Assembly (NCBI GenBank): GCA_013076295.1 | Contig: RQOL01000660.1 | Span: 2,914,001-2,978,000, forward strand | Direction of reading: 5' to 3' | Length of the DNA stretch: 64,000 nucleotides | From: Sanderia malayensis | Taxonomy: Eukaryota; Cnidaria; Scyphozoa; Semaeostomeae; Pelagiidae | In this document: piece after piece, positions 1-16,300 of the stretch | How the letters are laid out: every line of letters starts with the position of its first letter | How positions within the stretch are numbered: position 1 is the first letter of the stretch | Made by a program: the position numbers and the translations under genes | The notes under the pieces: model-generated | What the model was told of the DNA's origin: nothing | Database searches by the model: none | What the model saw: the letters and a program-made list of their open reading frames with translations, nothing else

Positions 1-2
1 TA

Positions 3-188
3 CTATCTAATACAGTGAAAAGGCATTTGTCAGATAAGTCACTCAAGCGTATCACATACATATTTGCCTTCTTCCAAAGAGTTAATTTCTTAGACAAATT
101 ATTCGATACTTCTGATAATGGATATAAATCTGATATGAATAAAATTATCAAATGTTTGAATAAACTTATTGAAGAAGGTAATATATAA
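3..188 (+). CDS. Possible 3' terminal exon of an unrecognised gene
   Basis: An open frame runs from the window edge to a TAA at 186-188. It encodes about 61 residues rich in Lys, Asn, Leu and Ile (for example RITYIFAFFQRVNFLDKLFD, then a lysine-rich end NKLIEEGNI). The composition looks like an amphipathic helical C-terminus rather than random AT-rich translation. I do not recognise the family. No start codon or splice acceptor is certain inside the window, so it can only be a partial gene. It could also be a chance ORF. Confidence 0.3.
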   Translation, partial: LSNTVKRHLSDKSLKRITYIFAFFQRVNFLDKLFDTSDNGYKSDMNKIIKCLNKLIEEGNI

Positions 189-2034
189 TAATAAGTAGTT
201 GAACAAAGAAATTATCGTTATCAGGTATTGACTATTGACTTGATAATACACACTTTTTTATCACAATTTAGTCTTTGCGAATATTGAGACTAAAGATTGC
301 TAAAAAACAATGGAAATTTAAGAATAACAACGTAAAAGGGTTCAACATAGGTTATTTGAATTATATAAACAAAGTGTGTATTTTCATTCCTTTGATGACA
401 GCTCGGGGCAAATTGTTTCTGGGAGTTACATTTTTGTCATTTTAATGCATTTGCTTTTTGTTCTGTATTGGTTTCTCACAATTTCTCGCAAGAACATGAT
501 CGAACATGAACAAATGTTTATGTTAACAAGTATGTTTTGATTGACAAGCAAGTGTTTTTTGATTGATAAACAAGTGTAAACAAAATCAGGACGCGAAAGG
601 ACAGATTTTTGTCAATTGTCACAAGACGATAATGAAAGACAGATAACTACATTTATTCATTATTTTCCAAGAAATTAAATTATTAAAAATGAAACTGCTT
701 AACGAGTTAAACTTTCTTACTCAGTATGCTTTCATTTGAGAAACAATCGCTTTAATAACATAATGCAGCTGTTTGACTGTTTCTTGGAATTAAGTGAGTT
801 AAGAGTCGAAATGATTTTATGTGCCTTACTTAATAGTAATTTGATTTGCTATCTTTTTATTGTATTCTCATAGCAATATCGTTTGAATGTATAAGTTGAA
901 AAAGAAATATCGAACAGCTTCTAGAATTCGCTTCAATGCTATTGTTGATGTGTGGGTGATCTTCTGTAATTTTTATTATTTTATTTCGTTTATTTTGTAG
1001 TCATTTATATATGCATAGAAGAATTTGTCAGTAACATTATTTATCAAATGTTAATTAAGCTTTTCTTTAATATGTTATTTTAATTTCAACTCAACCCACA
1101 TGAAAGCTGGTCAACATTATTTGTTCACAATTATTTTAAATCTGAGCATTTTGTATTATTTCAAACCTAATCGGTTTTTCATTTATATTTATCACGCTAT
1201 TATTGATTTTTTTATTTCAGGTTTATGGTTAATCAATTTTCCATTCAAGCATCTACATTTCAATTATAAAGTAGTATGTAAAATGAATAGTTTATGGTAT
1301 TGTCAATTTAAGATGTTGGGACAAGACAAATTTTTTTCTAATTTTGTCTGTACTAGTCAGGAAAATTCAAACATACCCACTCATTAGATCAAAATTTTTG
1401 CTTCCATTATCTGTAAATTGTATACATGTTTTAATATAATTTGTGAAAGAACGCTGTTTGAAATTTCAGGCCATGTTTCTTGACAATGTTATTTGATTTA
1501 ATTTAACATTTGAAAAAGCAACACTTTACATGATGGGTTTTATTTTTTATGAAGAACCCCATGGAAAGGATTCTATAATTTCTGAAATTTTATATTTTCT
1601 ACAAGAGGTCATAACAAATAAAGAAAACACATGAAGTTCTTTCTTTTTTCAACAACAAAACACAACATTATTAACAATATTTTCCAATTTATTTGAATTT
1701 ACTAACAAGTAACAAAACTCTCTCTATAAAACTTGCATTATAAATTAGCCAACAAAGGACATTAAATATTTGTGAACAGCTTATATTAATTGAATGTGAG
1801 CAAATAACACTCTTTAAATAGCATAATCTATATATCTGTATATGCTTATATAAACTCTCTGTTGCATGTAAAAGTAAAAAATTAACAAAACACTTTTTAC
1901 AGATAAGTAAATACGAGAAAATGAGAAAACAAATTAGTATTTATCAATTCAACAACTTTTTAGTAAGTAACTAAGCAAAGTGCAAGACCTTTCTCTTCAC
2001 TCTGCCATATCTTCACGATAATCCTTCATAAAAC
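189..2034. other. AT-rich non-coding stretch
   Basis: No convincing exon on either strand. The short open frame near 1100-1387 is composed of AT-rich low-information codons. The distal part, about 1690-2034, is probably the 3' UTR of the minus-strand zinc-finger gene: a minus-strand AATAAA lies near 1688-1693. Confidence 0.5.
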
Positions 2035-2730
2035 TCATGATTTTTTTAAGAGGACTTCAACACAGCTACCAGTCTCAAACAACAAAGTATCCTTGAGTTT
2101 GACTGACTTGTCTGAAAGATCACAGTTTGTGCCTGGTTGACTGAGCTCAAATGTGTCCGGCTGGTAGAAGGGGTGATTCGCCTTCTCCACAACATCATAC
2201 AAATACTGTATGTTGTCTTCCCTCTTGTTTACAAAAACCTCAATGTAAAATTCCCCATGGCATTCTGGGTGTGGATTTTTAACACTTCCATCAATTGGGA
2301 CATCCAGGTACATTCTCAGACGTGTCAAACGGCCAACTTTAAGGTCTTCATCTGAGGCTGAGAATTTCGAGACTGTTGATGATGTATTAACTTGGCTTTT
2401 CGTTGACATTACATCATCATCTGCATCTCCATGTCTAAATCTACACTCATCACCATACCTGCAATTCCCTCTTTGATAAAACATGCATTGGTTATTATCG
2501 TCAGCTTGTTGTGGTTGGTTATGGTCATGAACAAACCTACAATGGTGACCAAAACGACAGTTGCCATTTTGGAAATAAATGCACGGTCTTGTTTCTGACT
2601 TGGCCGCCTTTGCTTTGATCATCATCGCCAGAACTTCGCCTGGAATACCCGCTTCATCATCAACGTAGCTTCCCATAAGGTAATATGGCCGACCTAACTT
2701 ATCTTCGACAATCAACTGGGAGTTCTCCAT
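2035..2730 (-). CDS. Tandem CCCH-type zinc-finger protein
   Basis: Encodes 231 residues in one coding exon. Two CCCH zinc fingers of the form C-x7-C-x5-C-x3-H are visible: C50/C58/C64/H68 and C82/C90/C96/H100. Both carry the RNA-binding-type cores GNCRFGHHCRF and GNCRYGDECRF. A conserved-looking C-terminal half (about 125-231) is unknown to me. Such finger pairs occur in RNA-binding proteins and in makorin-type ubiquitin ligases, but no RING finger is seen, so makorin is unlikely. I chose the ATG at 2730. The open frame extends further upstream, but a splice acceptor (minus TTTTTTGCAG) ends at 2757, and a 5' non-coding exon with donor AAAG/GTAAG ends at 2951, so residues before this ATG would be intronic. 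Divergent from ETFA. Role in RNA binding is inferred from the fingers only. Confidence 0.8.
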   Translation of the reverse strand: MENSQLIVEDKLGRPYYLMGSYVDDEAGIPGEVLAMMIKAKAAKSETRPCIYFQNGNCRFGHHCRFVHDHNQPQQADDNNQCMFYQRGNCRYGDECRFRHGDADDDVMSTKSQVNTSSTVSKFSASDEDLKVGRLTRLRMYLDVPIDGSVKNPHPECHGEFYIEVFVNKREDNIQYLYDVVEKANHPFYQPDTFELSQPGTNCDLSDKSVKLKDTLLFETGSCVEVLLKKS

Positions 2731-2950
2731 AGCGTCGTCGTAATATAGATATTTCTCTGCAAAAAATGCCACACAAGAGATAAAAGATAATGAAAACATA
2801 AAAGGTGACGTGACTATACTATGCTCACTTTATGAGCCCCAGTTTAGCAAATAAACTGTTAACAATTTTTTAACTAAAAACAAATGCAACTTTCCTCTCG
2901 AGATTGCCTTTACTAATGGCTGAGGTATTGCCTTTCCAAACACAACTTAC

Positions 2951-3390
2951 CTTTAAATATTAGATAGTATTCAGAAGATCAGATAAACAATTATGGCGTG
3001 TCTCTGTTTAGTATTTTGCTGTCTTCTTCTCGGGCGAAGAAAGAAAGATAATAAAGCGAAGCGATGAAGAAAAACACAAGCAACTCTGGCGAAGGCAGTT
3101 TGATGTTGACGGCGGTGCACGTGTTGTGCTCACGTGGTATATCCCATCCCATCCCCGCCAATTTTCTGTCATCTCCTTCTCATGCGAATGAGGCTGTTTT
3201 GCTGTAAGAGCTAAAGCACGGACCAGAATATTTTAACGGAACAGCACGATGCAACCTGAATCTCAGTCTGGGATGAACTTCAAGCCTCTAATTCAGAGTG
3301 AAATTTGAACCCAGCTTTTGATGCGTGGTAGTATTGCATTGCAAGCGGCGAGGTGCCATTTTTTTGGCAAGCAAGGAAATAATTGCCAAA
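2951..3390. promoter_or_regulatory. Shared divergent promoter of CCCH gene and ETFA
   Basis: The 5' non-coding exon of the minus-strand zinc-finger gene begins in this interval and ETFA starts at 3391, so the two genes are head-to-head within a few hundred bases. The stretch around 3105-3190 is locally GC-richer and holds E-box-like CACGTG and TCACGTGG sequences. A bidirectional promoter is inferred from the geometry; transcription start sites were not determined. Confidence 0.55.
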
Positions 3391-7629
<4,239 letters not shown>

Positions 7630-7678
7630 AGGCTATAACTGTGACTATATGCAAAGCAATGTTTTTTAATTGAATAAA

Positions 7679-8029
7679 TCTTTGGCAGCCGTGAGTTATT
7701 TGAATTTAATTCTTCAAATTTTCTGTGTGCAATATGAAGCCGTATTTTTTTGTCATGTTAAATGTGGATAATAAATGGGCAAGCTATTCCACCTTGCATG
7801 TTAATCATGTCCAATTCAATTCCAATAAAAGTGATCAGGTTTCCATTTGTTCCATACAAAGGCAGCTGGTTTTAGTGATACATTTGAAGCTTATACAGAA
7901 GAGGTTATTTTGTCCCATTTTCCTCGCTGAAAGGAGCCCTAGAATTGATTTTTAGGCATGGTTATAGAAAAATAGTGCAGATGGGTAATGAGGAAACAAA
8001 ATGAAGTGAGAGGTAAGATATTACGTTAT
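7679..8029. other. Intergenic, nothing recognised
   Basis: The stretch between the ETFA polyadenylation signal and the fold-back element holds no supported exon. The short plus-strand open frame here has no coding character. Confidence 0.5.
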
Positions 8030-10725
8030 GATGTTGCTGGGCTCGAACACGCACATTCTTGATTCTTTTGCTTGCAGCACAGCGACGAACCAACTCTTCC
8101 ATTGTCCTACCTCCCACCCGTCTTAAATATCCAAATCTTATATCAAGGTTATTGTTATCAACACGTGTGCACCAGCCTCGCTTTAGATCAACTTGATTTG
8201 CATTCCAAAAGGTTTGAATAAAAGTAAACCTTTTCTGATTGGTGCGTTGATTAACCATTAACATATTTGTCATTTCCGCTTCCTTTGATTTAGCCAATCA
8301 TGGAGTGACTTTTTGGTATATACGTGGTGCCCTGTCTCTGAATCCACGTGTATATAAAGATGGTCTAGTGGTAGGTCTGGTCTTTCAAGTCATCCACTTT
8401 GGAGAAGAAGCGTGCAGATATCCTCGAAGGAAGATGTTGTCACCTCAAGCTTCGATGGGCCTAAATTTCGTAAGTTTTCTTTCGCTTTACTTTTTATAAG
8501 TTATTTTTAGTTTTCCATTTAGCTTTAATCTAACTTTAAAAGAATATATTTAGATTCTGGCAGTTTTTTGTGCAATATTCACCCCAATGCTGTAGCAGAA
8601 GCTTCGTTCCATCTTGCAAATTTTTCATCGCAAATTGTTAGGCCCTTTCAATGTCTTCGACTTCAAGTTTGCTCTATTTGTTGATTGAAGTGGGTCTTTT
8701 GCCAGCAACTCTAACGATACATTAATACTTGCTTCTCCTTGTCTGCTATATTAGTAGATGTGACAGTTTTAAATGCTTTAAAAATCATAGGTTTGGTAAT
8801 TTTTTTATTTTTTAGCATGTGTTGGTGTTGCTGCATGAAGAAAAGAAGACGAAGCAATGAAGGCAGAAGAAAAGGAAATTAATTTGATTAATTAAAAACT
8901 ATTCGCTTGTGTCTCCTTATTTTTTGTCAACTCTTGTTTTTAATAATGGGATTAGTTCTAGATCTAACCTTAGGATTAGGATAACATAAGTTACATAAAA
9001 TTGTAGCATTAGTAGCAATAATTAGGGTATAAGTAATGATAGCGATAGATTAGATTAAGAGATTCTAGGGATAGAAAATAGATTAGCCTAGGTGATAAGG
9101 AGGGGGGTATAAAATAGATTAGGCTGGGAGATAAAAAGGGTAGAAAATAGATTAGGCTAGGCGGGGGGGGGAGTAGATTAGGTAAAGGGTTGGGAGGGAT
9201 AGAAAATAGGTTAGGTTAAGGCGTGGGTAGATAGGTATAGGAGGTTGGGTGGGTAAAGAAAGGGTTAATGTGTAAGGGGGTTTTTCCTTTGCACCTTAGC
9301 CCTTCTTTGCCTCTTCCCTTATCCCAAGAAAGGATAAGGGGAAACACAGGAAGCAGGGTATGCTGGCCGGTAATACTGTAAGTAATCTCTATCAATCACC
9401 TTCCACTTATCCCCTCACCCAACCTCATAACTATCTACCCACCCCTCCACCTTAGCCTCTCCCTTATTCTTTTTTGGGATAAGGAAAGAGGCTAGGGTGC
9501 AAAGGAAAAACTCCCCTTACACCCAACCCCTATACCTATCTAGCCACCCCTTTACCTAATCTACTTTTTCCCCGCGCCTAGCCTAATCTATTTCCCTGCC
9601 TAACTTAATCGCTAGCCTAATCTATTTTCTACCCCCTTATCACCTAGGCTAATCTATTTTCTACCCCTAGAATCTCTTAATCTAATCTATCGCTATCATT
9701 ACTTATACCCTAAATATAGCTATTAATACTTCAATTTTATGTAACTTACGTTATTCTAATCCTAAGGTTAGATCTAGAACTAATCCCATTATTAAAAAGA
9801 AGAGTTGACAATAAATAAGGAGACACAAGCGAATAGTGTTTTTATTAATTAAATTAATTTTCTTTTCTTCTGCATTCATTGCTTCGTCTTCTTTTCTTCA
9901 TGCAGCAACACCAACAAATGCTAAAAAATCAAAAAAAATTACCAAGCCTATGATTTTGAAAGCATTTAAAACTATCGCATCTATTGATATAACAGACAAG
10001 GAGAAGCAAGTATTAATGTATCGTTAGAGTTGCTGGCAAAAGTTCCAACCAACAAATAGAGCAAACTTGAAGTCGAAGTCATGGAAAGGGCCTAAAAACT
10101 TGCGATAAAAAATTACAAAATGGAACGAAGCTTCTGCTACAGCGTTGGGGTAGAATATTGCACAAACAAACTACCAGTATCTAAATATATTCTTTTTAAG
10201 TTAAATTAAAGCTAAATGGAAAAACTAAAAATGACTCATAAAAAATAAAGCGAAAGAAAACTTACGAAACTTAGGCCCATCGAAGCTTGAGGTGACAGCA
10301 TCTTCCTTCGAGGTTATCTGCATGCTTCTTCCCCAACGTGGATGACTGAATGACTTGAAACACCAGACCCACCACTCAACCATCTTTATATACACGTGGA
10401 TTCAGAGACAGGGCACCACGTATATACCAACGAGTCACTCCATGATTGGCTAAATCAAAGGAAGCGGAAATAAAAAATATGTTAATGATTAATCAACGCA
10501 CCAATCAGAAAAGGTTTATTTTCATTCAAACCTTTTGGAATGCAAATCAAGTTGATCTAAAGCGAGGCTAGTGCACACGTGTTGATAACAATAGCCTCTT
10601 GATATAAGATTTGGATATTTAAGAGGGTGGGAGGCGGCGCAATGGGAGAGTTCGTTCGTCGTTGTACTACAAGCAAAAGCTGAGACAACTGTGGGAGTTC
10701 GAACCCAGCTGTTGGTGAAGTTTGA
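8030..10725. mobile_element. Large fold-back (inverted-repeat) element with tRNA-like ends
   Basis: The two halves are long inverted repeats that meet around 9340-9460. Examples: 8330-8352 (tgtctctgaatccacgtgta) pairs with 10398-10419; the stretch at 8155-8225 pairs with 10530-10600; 9059-9110 pairs with 9630-9682. The arms are about 1.3 kb each with scattered substitutions and small indels. The outer ends carry tRNA-like sequence with a B-box (GTTCGAACCC on the right, its inverted counterpart GCTCGAAC on the left). No transposase is encoded. It would be a non-autonomous fold-back transposon or an inverted duplication primed by SINE sequence. Central G/A-rich tracts are near-repeats of each other. 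Confidence 0.85.
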
Positions 10726-10860
10726 TGGGCATATGATATTTATTCACTACTCCGAGGAGTGTCAGACGAAAAGCTTTAGTAGTTATTATGTTTTGCTATG
10801 TTTCCGATTTTCAAAGCTATTTTGATATCTATTTGTGAAAGAAAAGGTATAAATAATAAA
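10630..10860 (+). repeat. tRNA-derived SINE overlapping the right end of the fold-back element
   Basis: A tRNA-like head at about 10630-10722 shows an A-box-like stretch (GGCGCAATGGGAGAG) and a B-box (GAGTTCGAACCC), the internal RNA polymerase III promoter. It is followed by a conserved body at 10745-10835 that recurs at 57247-57335. The left arm of the fold-back carries a reverse copy of the head (about 8035-8120) but lacks the body. SINE identity is inferred from the boxes and the dispersed second copy. Confidence 0.65.
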
Positions 10861-11749
10861 AAGAATAAATATATGTAAAATTATTGCATACCGTTTAATT
10901 TGATAAATGATCATCATATGATATATGCATGCTTTTTCTTCAACGTCGATGACTTAAAAAACCCAGAGTAAAATTCTCGACCATCCTTACATACTCATGG
11001 CTAATAATCACTAGAAAAAGAAATAAAGATTATGTCAACGAATGCTGAATACACCAATAAGTAGTTTCCAATTCGCGGGTATTCGCAAGATTGTTGAAGG
11101 TGAAAGCATCAAGAAAAAGTTGAGACTTAATTGAGTCCTGAATTGACCTGACATGCGTACAGCATGAATAATTAAGAGCGATTTTCCTTTTACGAATAAA
11201 AAATATGATTAATAATTCTAGGAATCTGAGTACTTTCTATTAATCAGCATTGAAAGGCGTGGAAGTTGCTCTATGATAAAAATATTTAAATCAATGTGGT
11301 TTAATTTCCATTTAATCTTAAAGGAGCATAATTTGTAAGAAATACTTGTTTTATTCAATGCGGTGGGAAGAGATGTCGCAGAAAAATCAGAGAAAGCAAA
11401 ACGAAGACGATTCCTGCACGCATTAAAACAAATATTATTCTATACGATTAAAGGATTACTGGTCGAGCCTGAAATGCGAGTTGAAGTCAGGTAATATGGT
11501 ATGTGAAGTTGTTAATATGGCTAATGATGAGGTTACAATAACTTGTTAAGCAAGATAGCTGGGGGAAATGTTTGCATGTTATAGAGAAAGAGCATAAATC
11601 AAGAACAGGTTCGTTGGTAGAGTTAATTAGAAGCAAGGGCAAAGTTCATGGAGATTGGGAATGAAAGAACGAAGAAATATAAAACAGAGGAGGATATATA
11701 CGAGTTTTGAAGGGAAGGGGAAGCAAAGAAGAATTATATTCAATGAAAG
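10861..11749. other. Intergenic with a diverged copy of fold-back arm sequence
   Basis: The stretch at about 10920-11060 resembles 10315-10510 of the fold-back arm (shared order of blocks: TGCATGCTT, CAACGT-GATGACT, CGACCATC, TACATACT-like, ACCAATNAG) but is heavily mutated, so it looks like an older remnant. The remainder is AT-rich with no recognised feature apart from the upstream region of the orphan gene at 11750. Confidence 0.4.
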
Positions 11750-13039
11750 ATGGATTGGAAGAAGTGTTTTGAAAATGAAGACAATTATTATTTGATATCA
11801 GCATCAATGTACAAGAGATTGAAGGAAACAGGAATGCCAGTAAATAGCGATGAAAATGAAGATATGAAAGGTATTCTGAAGCAATTGGTCGATCTTGTTG
11901 GAGTGTGCGAGAAAATGATGAAGAATAGGGAAGCAGACAGGGGTCGTGTTCTGTTGTTTGGTGTGAATAAAACACAAAGTGTTCACGATGAAGAAATAAA
12001 TGGATCCAAATTGAACGATGAAAGAAGTCGGTGCTTTGAAACTGACAAGATTTCTAGCAGAAAACGTGGCAAAGAAATACACAGTCAAATACCTTATATA
12101 CAGTCATTCCATGTAAAAGGAGGAGAGCAGGATAATTCACACTTGTGGAAGGAGAAATCCAAGGCTACTGATCGAGCCAAAATGCACCAAGGCGACGAAT
12201 CCAGGAAGATGTTACATGATCTGGACCAGAGGAATATTCACGATGAATGTCAGAATGATGATGAAATTTCAGGGGAATCATATTCAATTGAGAGCGTTCA
12301 ATTTGATATTGATGATATTGATTATGATGCAGATAATGAAGAGGAGGAAATTTGCAAACAAAAATATCCAATTAAAACAGAAGATATTAGAAAGGTTGTG
12401 GGAAAAGAAATGCAGGGTTTTAGGGAGAATTGCATTGGTTTAGAATGCGGTGAAGTGTCCGCAACAAATGCTGTTCAATATGATGTTTGGGAATGGATGG
12501 ATAAAAATAAAAATCATAAAGAGATGAGAGGAATGGAACCTCAGCAATTGAAGGATTTGAATATCGAGAAAAATCGGAGAATATGCGATGAAAAACAACA
12601 GATGAATAAAATACAGAAAAGGAAAGCATTCACTAAAGTCAAGCTATCTAATGATAATTATATAGATATTGTAAAGGAGGCTAACCAGATTACCATACAG
12701 AAACCTGAGCAAGGATCAAGCCTCGCTCACACGATACACGTAACAATGGAAAACAGAAAAGCAAAATCAAGCAGCATAGATGAGAAGCTACAAAGACATA
12801 GGAAGCTGATGCATGTTACACGATGGAGATCGGCCTTAGAAAGAACATTTAAAGCAATTGACAATGTGTTGATTAAGTTAGAAAACATGGGAAAAGAAAA
12901 TAGTTTGTGTGCTGTAAGATTATGTGAAATGCAGGTAGAGACGATTGAAAAATTGAGACTGTCCAATGAAGTTATCCAACTGTTTCAGATAGATATGAAG
13001 GAGGAAAAAGATGCAGAAGAAATGTATTTACATTTGTAA
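11750..13039 (+). CDS. Intronless orphan gene, charged 429-residue protein
   Basis: One uninterrupted frame of 429 codons starting at ATG 11750, long for this AT-rich sequence. A polyadenylation hexamer AATAAA lies only 8 bases after the stop (13047-13052). The product is highly charged and hydrophilic. It has an acidic Asp/Glu/Ile segment around residues 173-201 (DIDDIDYDADNEEEE), a basic stretch KNRRICDEKQQMNKIQKRK, and a C-terminal region (about 345-429) of likely helices. There is no signal peptide, membrane segment or domain I can name. Tail-to-tail with HAUS1. It may be a lineage-specific gene or a retrocopy; intronlessness contrasts with its neighbours. Function unknown. Confidence 0.65.
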   Translation: MDWKKCFENEDNYYLISASMYKRLKETGMPVNSDENEDMKGILKQLVDLVGVCEKMMKNREADRGRVLLFGVNKTQSVHDEEINGSKLNDERSRCFETDKISSRKRGKEIHSQIPYIQSFHVKGGEQDNSHLWKEKSKATDRAKMHQGDESRKMLHDLDQRNIHDECQNDDEISGESYSIESVQFDIDDIDYDADNEEEEICKQKYPIKTEDIRKVVGKEMQGFRENCIGLECGEVSATNAVQYDVWEWMDKNKNHKEMRGMEPQQLKDLNIEKNRRICDEKQQMNKIQKRKAFTKVKLSNDNYIDIVKEANQITIQKPEQGSSLAHTIHVTMENRKAKSSSIDEKLQRHRKLMHVTRWRSALERTFKAIDNVLIKLENMGKENSLCAVRLCEMQVETIEKLRLSNEVIQLFQIDMKEEKDAEEMYLHL

Positions 13040-13395
13040 CGCAGTGAATAAAGTCAACTTTCGTAGCGTTCATTGAAACCCTCTGGCAAAGTACTTCAGG
13101 TATTCAGAATTAGTAATGAAATGATATTAGTAATGAAAATTTCATAAGCAGATAAAAATAAAATTTCTTTAGCCTTTCAAAAGATGATTGAAGTAATTTA
13201 ATTTCTTACTTTGGAACTTGTCGATGAATATTCAATTATTTCTTCCATTGAGTTTCAATGATTTTCTTCTTGTCTAGGCTGAAAGGGCCATGTTGAATTC
13301 GTCTCGTTTTCATGTGAATATTTTCTTAGATGATACACTATGATTACACCAAGTTCGAGTCTCAGAATATGTGACCATTATCATGTTGTAATTCA

Positions 13396-16300
13396 TTATA
13401 AATTTAGAATTTGAATGTCCGAATAGAGTTCTTTTTCTAGCAAGGCCTGAAAGACATTGAAGAATGTCAGTTAATTCATGAATTTCTAAGGCAGAAATAT
13501 CACTGAAAAATATAAGATGATGTTACTTGATGATGATGAAGATGATGTTACTTGATGATGATGAAGATGATGTTACTTGATGATGATAAAGATTATGATA
13601 CTTGATAACGGCAGAAAGATAAAAAGAAAAAGTTGAAAAATATTGGATGATAAACAAAAACGAACTTACCAATTCTTGTTTGGCTTCTTCAACCTTCACT
13701 CTAGCCAATAACATATCCTGAACAATAATAATGATTAATACTAAATACAATATAAAAAAGAACACAAAATAGAAACAAGGTTCTACTTTCGCAAATCAAA
13801 ATAAGAGCAACGAATTTCTAGTTCCATTGAAACACAGATGCTGTAGCATCTAGATTCTAATCATAGCATCTACCCCCTGAAAAAGGGAATTTTCTTATGT
13901 CTAAATCATATCAAAAGTTATATTTACCGGAGGTAAGCTATGGAAACCAGCGAGCCTCGTTTTTAATGTTTTGACTTGCGCGCGTATTTCACCGAGTTCC
14001 TGCAAAAGAGGTTTAGAATTCAAGTCAATATACCGTGATCATATAAGTCAATATACCGTGATCATATGCAAGAAAGCATAAGTAGTAATAAATAAAAAAT
14101 AAATACGGTATTTCGTGTGTCTATTCTGGATTGGAGAGCGCTCTATGCCATGGGCAGAGCGGAATACACTTTTTTTAATAAGCAACTAGACTTTGGTCCA
14201 GCCCTGAAAGTTGCTTAAAATTTTGGATATTTTAGCCCTCAAAGTTGCTTAAAAGTTGCTTAAAATTTTTTGTATCCATAACAGCCTCTCCTGTCCCCAG
14301 GGTACCACTCCTAAGTTCGTGGGTCAAAATCGTCAACTGTAACGCCTACTACAACACAAGACTTAACAGACAGTAAGTGTAAACATGTTAGTCAAGAACT
14401 TCAACAGCACAGTGAACATTCGTGCCCAGTTTTAGCATTTTAAAATAAATGACGTTTGAATTCTTAGTTGCTAACAGTAATTCAGATGATCGCACAAGTG
14501 CGTGAAACTCCGAGTCACAACAGAGATATATGTGTCTTTTTTGAAGTCTAACTCTGTAAATAAAAAATAATAAATATTAAATTACCTCGCTTAACTGCTG
14601 GAGACTTTCATGACGAATTTCATCAGTCAGTTCGGTTTGACTGATCGATTCCTACAAAAATAAATACTTATTATAAAGTTATAAATAAAATAAATATAAA
14701 ATAATAACATAGCGATGTTAGTTAGTTGCAATGAATGTCACAGCAGATAGAAAAGAGATATTTATTGAAGAACTGTGAAGATGCAACTACGTAGAGTTAT
14801 TATTATTTTCTTGCAAGTGGCTGCGGAATCTTAAGTCTATCAATTTGACTGTCTTCAAGCAATAACTGAGCAATGCAGTTGATACAATCCATGAGATTAA
14901 AGCAATTAAAATTAAGGGGGGAGGAAGGGAATAAAGGAAGGGAGAACAGGGGACTAGCATGCCTGTAAACTTTGAATCAATGCATCATATTCTTTTGTTT
15001 TCTCTTTCATAAACTGAGTTTCTTTTCTGCGCTTCTCAGCCAGTGGTCGCTGCACTAGTGCATGCTGTTCGAGATTTTCAAAATACCTATAAAGAAAGAG
15101 CATTTATTATACTCTATTATCGAGACAAGTAATTAATTCTTATTTAAGCCAAATGCCAAGAGAAACCTCTTTATTAGAAGATTTCAGCTACTTTTTTCGA
15201 TACATTTGAATAATCTTGGCGTTAAAAAGCATAAAAGGGTTTTAATCGAAATTATTAAAAATACCTCTCGAAAGCTTCCTTCTCATTGGAGATAGCCGTA
15301 AATTTATTCATGAGTTGTTGCCTTTCAATTTCTTGCGACTTCAAATCGGATGAACTCCTTTCAATCCTGCCAGATAAATCTGACAATGCCAGCAAATAAC
15401 TAAAAAAGAAAATAACATCATTTCAATAAGTTAGCAGTGATTTGTAAATATCCCAAAGCGTTTGAATAGATATGAATCAGGTGCCATCATTATTGATAAA
15501 TAAATATTAATTCAGCTGGCATTAGATAATCACTTTGAATAAGATCAATTTATTTATTGCAGTAGCCATCTAATATTTATAAAGGATAGAGAGTTATGCA
15601 AGCATGTAACAAAGTAAATTTTAAAAGATAAAAGCGAAACTTGAGGAGAAAAAGTTTGATTTTTAGCAGAAAGAAAACAAAGCGACCACAGGCAGTATAT
15701 GTTCAATAAATTTATAAACATTCAATGCTTCCAGAAGGTAACGTAAATTATACAAACATCAAATATTAAATCATTAAATTTTCTTGGTTTTGTTGGAGAA
15801 AATGAGCTCAGACACCAAAAAACAACTTTTGCAATTCATTGGTTTGTTAATGTATAGAGAGCCTTATTTAAAATACGCCTTCTAAACAATGATATTTATA
15901 ATTGAGTGGGCTAGAAATTAAACAACATCTGCGTTATTACTTTATGTATTACCCAGTTTTTATCAAAATATATGCGTAGCGTACACACTGTGCTAACAAA
16001 ATTCCCAGTGCTTATGCTTACGTATGTTAAACACCATCTTGTACGAGACAGTGACATTCAAAGAAATTTATGAGCAGGTGAAGAGCACTTTTCTATCTGG
16101 GCATCATTCAGTGAAATATATCTTCATAAGTAACGATAGTCTTATACTTCACAGCGTAATAAAAGTCAGCTTTCGAAGTTGGTTCAAAAGAATATATGTT
16201 GTTATCTCAAAGGACCTTTGTGTGAACAATAAGCCACTTGAATCTGATTGTCTGAATGCTTAGAGATTAAACTAAAGAAACAAGAAGATTGTATAATAAT

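Noticed and set aside
11646..12966. Minus-strand open frames under the orphan gene
   Set aside because: Short overlapping shadows of the long plus-strand frame; no splice or signal support.
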